Assembly (NCBI GenBank): GCA_035999765.1
Contig: CP108521.1
Span: forward strand, 868,001 to 932,000
DNA length: 64,000 nt
Direction: 5' to 3'
From: Streptomyces sp. NBC_01231
GTDB lineage: Bacteria > Actinomycetota > Actinomycetes > Streptomycetales > Streptomycetaceae
Within the stretch, counting starts at the first letter, position 1, and each line of letters starts with the position of its first letter. The notes under the pieces were generated by a model. That model was not told the DNA's origin and did no database searches. It saw nothing but the letters and a program-made list of their open reading frames with translations. Position numbers and translations under genes: made by a program. Positions 58,648 through 64,000 of the stretch are shown here, one piece after another.

Positions 58648-59505
58648 GTGGATGTCACCGAGCGCGAGCTGACCGACCCTTGGGAAGGCTTTCTGGCCGC
58701 TCCCGCGCGCGGCAGTGACGTCGGTGTGCTGGTCCTGGCGGGTTCCAGCGGGCGGATCGAGCGGGAGAGAGCGCGCCTCCTTGCCCGGCAGGGCATGACG
58801 GCCGTTTCCATCCGCTGGTTCGGCGGTCCGGGGCAGTCTCCGGGGATCTGCGAGATCCCCCTGGAGACGTTCACGACCGCCGTCGACTTCCTACGGTCGA
58901 GCGGAGCGGAGCGCATCGCGATCCTGGGCAGCTCCAAGGGCGCTGAGGCCGCTCTGCTCACGGCGGTGCACGAGCCGCGTGTGGACGTTGTCGTCGCGAT
59001 GTCGCCCACGTCCCGCGTCTGGTGCAACGTCGGACCATGCCGCGACGGGGAACACCGCCCCTGTCGATCGTCCTGGACCTGGCGGGGGAAGGCGGTGCCG
59101 TTCGTCCCGCTGGACGATTCCTGGGCTCCCGCCGAGGCGGACGGTGGGCCGGTCGCGATCCGCGGGTGGTACGAACTGAGCGAGCGGACGTTTGTTGATC
59201 TGCTCCTCCCGGCGGAGATCCCCGTGGACAAGGCCCGGGCCGATCTGCTGTTGGTCGCAGGCGGCGACGATGCGATGTGGCCGTCTCTTCGGTTCGCCGA
59301 GCAACTGGCGCGGCGCCGACGCTCGATCGGAGCGACAGTGCGTCTGATCACCCGTCACGACGCCGGCCACCGCCCACGTTTTCCCGGCGAGAGCCTGGCG
59401 CCGGCATCCCCACGCTTCCGGTACGGAGGCACACCCGAGGCTGACGCGCGATTGGGGACGGTTGCCTGGCCCCACGTCCTCGACGCACTCCGCAACGGAA
59501 ACTGA
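58648..59505 (+). CDS. Acyl-CoA thioester hydrolase/BAAT C-terminal domain protein
   Basis: 285 residues, GTG start at 58648 with GGGGGA upstream. An alpha/beta hydrolase of the BAAT_C group: GVLVLAGSSGRIERERARLL, FLRSSGAERIAILGSSKGAE with the nucleophile in GSSKG, LLLVAGGDDAMWPSLRFAEQ (acid Asp), and RHDAGHRPRFPG (His). The N-terminal beta domain of eukaryotic BAAT is absent, as in bacterial members. It hydrolyses acyl-CoA or transfers the acyl group. Being divergent from the LysR gene of the acyl-CoA operon, it may release free acids for the dehydrogenase and decarboxylase there. Confidence 0.88.
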   Translation: MDVTERELTDPWEGFLAAPARGSDVGVLVLAGSSGRIERERARLLARQGMTAVSIRWFGGPGQSPGICEIPLETFTTAVDFLRSSGAERIAILGSSKGAEAALLTAVHEPRVDVVVAMSPTSRVWCNVGPCRDGEHRPCRSSWTWRGKAVPFVPLDDSWAPAEADGGPVAIRGWYELSERTFVDLLLPAEIPVDKARADLLLVAGGDDAMWPSLRFAEQLARRRRSIGATVRLITRHDAGHRPRFPGESLAPASPRFRYGGTPEADARLGTVAWPHVLDALRNGN

Positions 59506-59661
59506 CCCGCGGTGCCGGGCGGGACGTCTGAACTCCTCTGGGACGGTTGACAGTCGGCGTGCGGCGTGCGGATTGCGACCGCGACTTCGGGGATCATGCA
59601 CCGGTGATCACATCGCGAGACGCTTTTGCGTCATGCTCCTGACCAAGCGTTGTCTCGCACG

Positions 59662-60639
59662 GTGAGTACCGAACAACCCGAACAGTCCCGACAGTCCGAA
59701 CACCACGGCAGTGATGTCGTCGCCGACCGCTCCGCGCGACGTGCCGTCACCGTCTTCCCCGTCCTCGTCCTCCTGGCCGGCGCCGTCGGCCTTCTGCTGC
59801 CGGGGAGTTTCACCGGCTGGGGCGAGGCGGTGCCGTATCTGCTGGGCGTGGTGATGTTCTGCATGGGCGTCACCATGACCCCGCAGGACTTCCACGGTGT
59901 CGCCAGGCGGCCCTGGGCGGTGGTCCTCGGGCTGGTCGCCCACTACGTCATCATGCCGGGGCTCGGCTGGGCGGTCGCCCACCTGCTCCAGCTCCCGCCG
60001 CAGCTCGCCGCGGGCGTGATCCTCGTCGGCTGCGCCCCCAGCGGTACCGCTTCCAACGTGGTGACCTATCTGGCACGCGGTGACGTTGCGCTGTCCGTCT
60101 CCGTGGCCACCGTCTCCACGCTCGTGGCCCCGCTGGTCACTCCGCCCCTGACGCTGCTGCTGGCGGGCGAGTACCTGCCGGTCGACGCCGGTTCCATGGT
60201 CACCGACATCCTCAAGACGGTGCTGCTCCCGGTCTGCGCCGGCCTCGTCGTACGGCTCGTGGCGGGCCGCCACATGCAGCGGGCCCTGCCGGTGCTGCCC
60301 TGGCTGTCCGCACTGACCATCGGCGTGATCGTGACCGTTGTCGTGGCGGGCAGCGCCGACGCCATCAAATCGGCTGCCCTGCTGGTCTTCGTCGCCGTCG
60401 TGCTGCACAACGGCCTCGGTCTGGCCCTGGGTTACGGGGCGGGACGTGTCGCCCGGCTGGGCGAGCCGGGGAGCCGTGCCATGGCCTTCGAAGTCGGAAT
60501 GCAGAACTCCGGGCTCGCAGCTTCGCTGGCCACCGCTCATTTCAGTCCACTGGCCGCCTTGCCGGCCGCGGTCTTCTCCGTGTGGCACAACATCTCGGGT
60601 GCCCTGGCCGCCGCCTGGCTGTCCCGTCGGCCTCGCTGA
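59662..60639 (+). CDS. Bile acid:sodium symporter (ASBT/PanS) family transporter
   Basis: 325 residues from GTG at 59662 (VSTEQPEQSRQSEHH); a TTG at 59626 would extend it by 12. Nine to ten membrane segments, beginning VFPVLVLLAGAVGLLLPGSF. The crossover motif of the family is GVILVGCAPSGTASNVVTYL, followed by ARGDVALSVSVATVST. AMAFEVGMQNSGLAASLATA is the second crossover. The family imports organic anions with sodium (bile acids, pantoate, keto acids). Position beside the acyl-CoA operon and thioesterase suggests uptake of its carboxylate, but control is not shown. Confidence 0.92.
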   Translation: MSTEQPEQSRQSEHHGSDVVADRSARRAVTVFPVLVLLAGAVGLLLPGSFTGWGEAVPYLLGVVMFCMGVTMTPQDFHGVARRPWAVVLGLVAHYVIMPGLGWAVAHLLQLPPQLAAGVILVGCAPSGTASNVVTYLARGDVALSVSVATVSTLVAPLVTPPLTLLLAGEYLPVDAGSMVTDILKTVLLPVCAGLVVRLVAGRHMQRALPVLPWLSALTIGVIVTVVVAGSADAIKSAALLVFVAVVLHNGLGLALGYGAGRVARLGEPGSRAMAFEVGMQNSGLAASLATAHFSPLAALPAAVFSVWHNISGALAAAWLSRRPR

Positions 60640-60715
60640 CGGCGCGTCGTCTCCGTCGGCTCCGTCGGCTGACCAGCGTGCGCGGGGACGGGGCGTCCCC
60701 GCGCACGTACCCGGT

Positions 60716-61276
60716 TCAGTCCACGATCTCCACGGTGCGGGCAACCGGCGCCGGGCGGGTGAGTGCGGCGCCGAAGTTCCCCTCGACCTCCGACTTCTCG
60801 GCCGTGTTCGGATAGGGGTTCGTGCAGGAGACGCCGGCGCTGGACCCCGACATCAGGCTGGTGCAGGGCCCGGGCTTGCGGTCCGGCAGGCCGAGGATGT
60901 GGCCCAGTTCGTGCGCCGAGATCCGGACCGTGTTGTAGCCCTCGTTCACGGCCTGCCGTCCGATGTAGACCGTTCCGTTGCCGAGCGAGGTTGTCAGCGC
61001 CCGGGGCCAGCCGTTGTCTGCCAGGATCCGGATGTTGGCGCGCTGCCCGGCGGTCGCCGGGCGCAGTTCGACGGCGTCCACGCTCTCGTTCCAGATCGCC
61101 GCGCCACGATCGACAGCGGCCCTGAACTCCGCCGAGGCGCCTGCGTCATAGGTGACGACGCGGGCCGCGAGCGGCTGATCACCGGAGTCCGGCGTCGCGT
61201 AGGCCTGGCCGCCGGCCAGAGCGAGAGCGGTGGTGAGGGCAGCGGTGAAGCCATGAACCAACGTGCGCGAGTACAT
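60716..61276 (-). CDS. snpA: Snapalysin, secreted small neutral metalloprotease
   Basis: 186 residues with a perfect AGGAGGT seven bases before ATG 61276. Sec signal (MYSRTLVHGFTAALTTALAL, cut near AYA), a short pro-region (TPDSGDQPLAARV), then the mature M7 peptidase. The zinc motif HExxHxxGxxD is ISAHELGHILGLPD (H122, E123, H126, D132). C138 and C151 form the family's single disulfide. It cleaves milk-type proteins preferring Tyr/Phe at P1'. In other Streptomyces a LysR gene (snpR) is usually divergent; none is adjacent here. It lies downstream of transaldolase in the same direction. Confidence 0.95.
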   Translation of the reverse strand: MYSRTLVHGFTAALTTALALAGGQAYATPDSGDQPLAARVVTYDAGASAEFRAAVDRGAAIWNESVDAVELRPATAGQRANIRILADNGWPRALTTSLGNGTVYIGRQAVNEGYNTVRISAHELGHILGLPDRKPGPCTSLMSGSSAGVSCTNPYPNTAEKSEVEGNFGAALTRPAPVARTVEIVD

Positions 61277-61443
61277 GGTCGACCTCCTGTGGGGGGTGAG
61301 GAAGGCATGTGCATGCCACACCATGTCAGCTCACTGCCCCCACCCCACAGACCGCAATCCGTCAAACTGCGCCACCACCGGATCTCCCACGCGGGTGGCC
61401 GATGCACATGGCCCCCGCAAACCGCCAGGTGCGGACGCGATGA

Positions 61444-62559
61444 TCACTCAGAGACGTGGCCCGGTCGCGCGTACCGCACGGCATTCAGAAGGCTCTCCCA
61501 TGACGTCTGGAACTTGCGGATCCCTTCGGTCTCGAGCACGTGGGCGACATTGCGCCAGGAGATTCCCAGTCCGGTGAGGACAGCGAGGTCGGCGCGGGCC
61601 TGCTCGTAGGTGCCCGAGATGGCGTCGCCGCGGATCTCGCCCTGCTCCTCGGTGGCGAACAGGGTCGCCTCCGGCATGGTGTTCACCGTGTTCGGCGCGA
61701 CCAGTTCCTCGACGTACATGGTCTTCTTGTACGCCGGGTCCTTGACGCCGGTCGACGCCCACAGCGGACGCTGCTTGTTGGCGCCCGCGCTCTCCAGCGT
61801 GCTCCAGCGGTCCGAGGAGAAGACCTCCTCGTACGCCTGGTAGGCGAGACGGGCGTTGGCGACGCCGGCCTTGCCGCGGGCGGCCTTGGCGGCGTCGGTG
61901 CCGAGCGCGTCGATCCGCTTGTCGATCTCGGTGTCCACGCGGGACACGAAGAAGGACGCCACGGAGTGGATCTTCGAGAGGTCCAGGCCGCGTTCCTTGG
62001 CCTTCTCGAGGCCCGCGAGGAACGCGTCCATGACCTCGCGGTAGCGCTCCAGCGAGAAGATCAGCGTGACGTTGACGCTGATGCCGAGGCCCATGACCTC
62101 GCTGATCGCCGGGAGACCCGCCTCGGTGGCGGGGATCTTGATGAGGGTGTTGGGACGGTCCACCAGCCAGGCCAGTTGCTTGGCCTCGGCCACGGTTGCG
62201 GCCGTACCGTGCGCGAGACGCGGGTCGACCTCGATGGAGACCCAGCCGTCATGGCCGTCGGTGGCGTCGAAGACCGGCCGCAGGATGTCGGCGGCGTCGC
62301 GGACGTCCGCCGTCGTGATCATGCGGACCGCCTCGGAAACCGTCACCCCACGCAGCGTCAGGTCACGGATCTGGTCCGCGTAGTCGTCGCCTCTGCCGAC
62401 CGCCTGCTCGAAGATGGTGGGGTTGGTGGTCACGCCGACCACATGCTTGTGCTTGATCAGTTCGGCGAGGTCGCCGGAGGTGATCCGCCTGCGGGAGAGG
62501 TCGTCCAGCCAGATCGACACGCCTTCCTCGGAGAGGCGCTCGAGGGGGTCGCCGGTCAT
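61444..62559 (-). CDS. tal: Transaldolase (same open frame as transketolase)
   Basis: 371 residues if started at ATG 62559 ([20 protein letters not shown]), the normal actinobacterial length. [46 protein letters not shown] with the Schiff-base K141, [15 protein letters not shown] and NTMPEATL are family motifs. It transfers a dihydroxyacetone unit in the pentose phosphate pathway. AGGAGAAG stands 13-18 bases before the ATG. However, no stop codon separates it from the upstream transketolase frame, so a fused protein is possible as well as internal initiation. Confidence 0.93.
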   Translation of the reverse strand: MTGDPLERLSEEGVSIWLDDLSRRRITSGDLAELIKHKHVVGVTTNPTIFEQAVGRGDDYADQIRDLTLRGVTVSEAVRMITTADVRDAADILRPVFDATDGHDGWVSIEVDPRLAHGTAATVAEAKQLAWLVDRPNTLIKIPATEAGLPAISEVMGLGISVNVTLIFSLERYREVMDAFLAGLEKAKERGLDLSKIHSVASFFVSRVDTEIDKRIDALGTDAAKAARGKAGVANARLAYQAYEEVFSSDRWSTLESAGANKQRPLWASTGVKDPAYKKTMYVEELVAPNTVNTMPEATLFATEEQGEIRGDAISGTYEQARADLAVLTGLGISWRNVAHVLETEGIRKFQTSWESLLNAVRYARPGHVSE

Positions 62560-64000
62560 GGAAGCCGCTTCTCCTACCTGACGGCGTTTGCCGTCGCCGT
62601 CGCCGTCGCTGTCCAGAGCAGGGAGAGTGTCATGGACTGCGGCGATCGATTCCCGGGCCTGGGCCGCCACGTTCTCGGCGGTGAAGCCGAACTCCTGGAA
62701 GAGCACCTTGCCGTCCGCCGAAGCACCGAAGTGCTCCAGGGAAACGATGCGTCCGGCGTCTCCCACGTACTTGTGCCAGGTGAGACCGATCCCGGCCTCG
62801 ACCGCGACACGCGCCTTCACCGCGGGCGGCAGCACACTCTCGCGGTACAGCGCGGGCTGTTCCTCGAACCACTCCACGCACGGCATGGACACGACCCGCG
62901 TCGGCACACCGTCGGCTTCGAGCCGCTCACGGGCCTCGACGGCGACGTGCACCTCGGAACCGGTCGCGACGAGGATCGCCTCCGGTGTCCCGGTGGAGGC
63001 CTCGAACAGGACGTAACCGCCCTTGGCCGCGTCCTCGTTGTGCTGGTACGTCGGCACGCCCTGACGGGTCAGCGCGAGGCCGTGCGGGGCTCCCTTGCCG
63101 AAGACCTTGGTGTAGCGGCGCAGGATCTCGCGCCAGGCGATCGCGGTCTCGTTGGCGTCGGCCGGGCGGACCACGTTCAGGCCCGGGATGGCGCGCAGGG
63201 AGGCGAGGTGTTCGACGGGCTGGTGGGTGGGGCCGTCCTCGCCCAGGCCGATGGAGTCGTGCGTCCACACGTAGGTGACCGGCAGGTGCATCAGCGCGGA
63301 CAGGCGCACGGCGTTGCGCATGTAGTCGGAGAAGACGAGGAAGGTGCCGCCGTAGATACGGGTGTTGCCGTGCAGGGCGATGCCGTTCATCTCCGCGGCC
63401 ATGGAGTGCTCGCGGATGCCGAAGTGGATCGTGCGGCCGTACGGGTTCGCCTCCGGCAGCGGGTTGTCCCCGGGCAGGAAGGACGACGTCTTGTCGATCG
63501 TGGTGTTGTTCGAGCCGGCCAGGTCGGCCGAGCCGCCCCACAGCTCCGGGATCACCGCACCCAGCGCCTGAAGCACCTTGCCCGAGGCGGCACGGGTGGC
63601 GACACCCTTGCCCGTCTCGAAGACCGGAAGCTTGTCCTCCCAGCCCTTGGGCAGCTCACCCGCGGCGATCCGGTCGAACTCGGCGGCGCGCCCGGCGTTG
63701 TTGTTGCGCCACTCCTGGAAGGACTTCTCCCACTGGGCCCTGGCCTGACGGCCCCGCTCACTCAGCGCGCGGGTGTGGGTCAGGACCTCGTCGGCGACCT
63801 CGAAGGTCTGCTCGGGGTCGAAGCCCAGGACGCGCTTGGTGGCCGCGACCTCGTCGTCGCCCAGCGCGGAGCCGTGCGCGGCCTCGGTGTTCTGGGCGTT
63901 GGGGGCGGGCCAGGCGATGATCGAGCGCATCGCGATGAAGGAGGGCCGGTCCGTGACCTGCCTGGCGGCCTCGATGGCGTCGTAGAGGGCGTGCGGGTCC
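62560..64000 (-). CDS. tkt: Transketolase, N-terminus outside window, open into transaldolase
   Basis: About 480 codons are visible. Segments: [39 protein letters not shown], the pyrimidine domain with [14 protein letters not shown] and [20 protein letters not shown] (catalytic Glu), [20 protein letters not shown], and the C-terminal [13 protein letters not shown] and [20 protein letters not shown]. It transfers two-carbon units with thiamine diphosphate in the pentose phosphate pathway. After the expected end ([14 protein letters not shown]) the frame continues through a DSDGDGDG linker and RRQVGEAAS into transaldolase without a stop. The 5' end is beyond base 64000. Confidence 0.92.

Noticed and set aside
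59619..59632. GACGC-TTTT-GCGTC hairpin before the ASBT-family gene
   Set aside because: Only a 5-bp stem; too small to call a terminator or riboswitch.
1..64000. CRISPR arrays, tRNA or rRNA genes, prophage structural genes
   Set aside because: No regularly spaced repeats, no cloverleaf-type segments with CCA ends, and no phage-type gene order were seen on either strand.

Overview
The window is very GC-rich DNA with almost exclusively G or C third codon positions. It has many 4-bp start/stop overlaps, GTG starts, Tat signal peptides, sugar ABC systems that lack their own ATPase, and a snapalysin gene. This points to a Streptomyces (or close relative) chromosome, probably an accessory-rich arm region. 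No rRNA, tRNA or CRISPR array was seen.

Layout. (1) 1-7201: a translationally coupled operon on the minus strand (sugar-binding lipoprotein, two permeases, DUF2264 protein, secreted beta-helix protein cut by the window edge), divergent from a LacI regulator. (2) 7411-12203: small regulatory and redox genes (RidA-like, WYL regulator, XRE-cupin regulator, an internally deleted EamA transporter, PaiB, B3/4 protein, TetR). (3) 12287-16448: a TnpB-like transposon protein, an IclR regulator and an MFS exporter whose promoter carries nearly the same palindrome as the TetR gene. (4) 16610-24632: a large Tat-exported alpha-L-rhamnosidase, a decayed IS110 remnant, an aminoglycoside-phosphotransferase-fold protein, a TetR/flavodoxin pair, and a second methionine aminopeptidase with a small XRE regulator. 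(5) 24762-29310: an XRE regulator divergent from a zinc alcohol dehydrogenase and three short-chain dehydrogenases.

(6) 29328-43617 is a galactoside utilisation island. The minus-strand operon encodes an oxidative De Ley-Doudoroff galactose route: SDR, FadR-type regulator, galactonate dehydratase, KDPGal-type aldolase, PfkB kinase and SMP-30 lactonase. The plus-strand operon carries a GH42 beta-galactosidase, a sugar-binding lipoprotein and two permeases, followed by a Tat-exported GH2 enzyme and a cellulase-like hydrolase. Two promoters in this island share a matching AT-rich box, which suggests one regulon.

(7) 43812-52346: a PLP decarboxylase, a membrane-linked Mrr-type nuclease, a DUF2809 protein, a deletion scar joining a LacI gene to the tail of a GH1 beta-glucosidase gene, and TetR/LysR/SDR/CBS-BON genes. 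(8) 52475-60639: a LysR-controlled, thiolase-free acyl-CoA operon (CoA transferase, hydratase, acetoacetate decarboxylase, carnitine-dehydrogenase-like enzyme, acyl-CoA dehydrogenase), with a divergent BAAT-type acyl-CoA thioesterase and an ASBT-family transporter beside it. This is the best candidate for an undescribed pathway. (9) 60716-64000: snapalysin, then transaldolase and transketolase read as one uninterrupted frame, the latter cut by the right edge.
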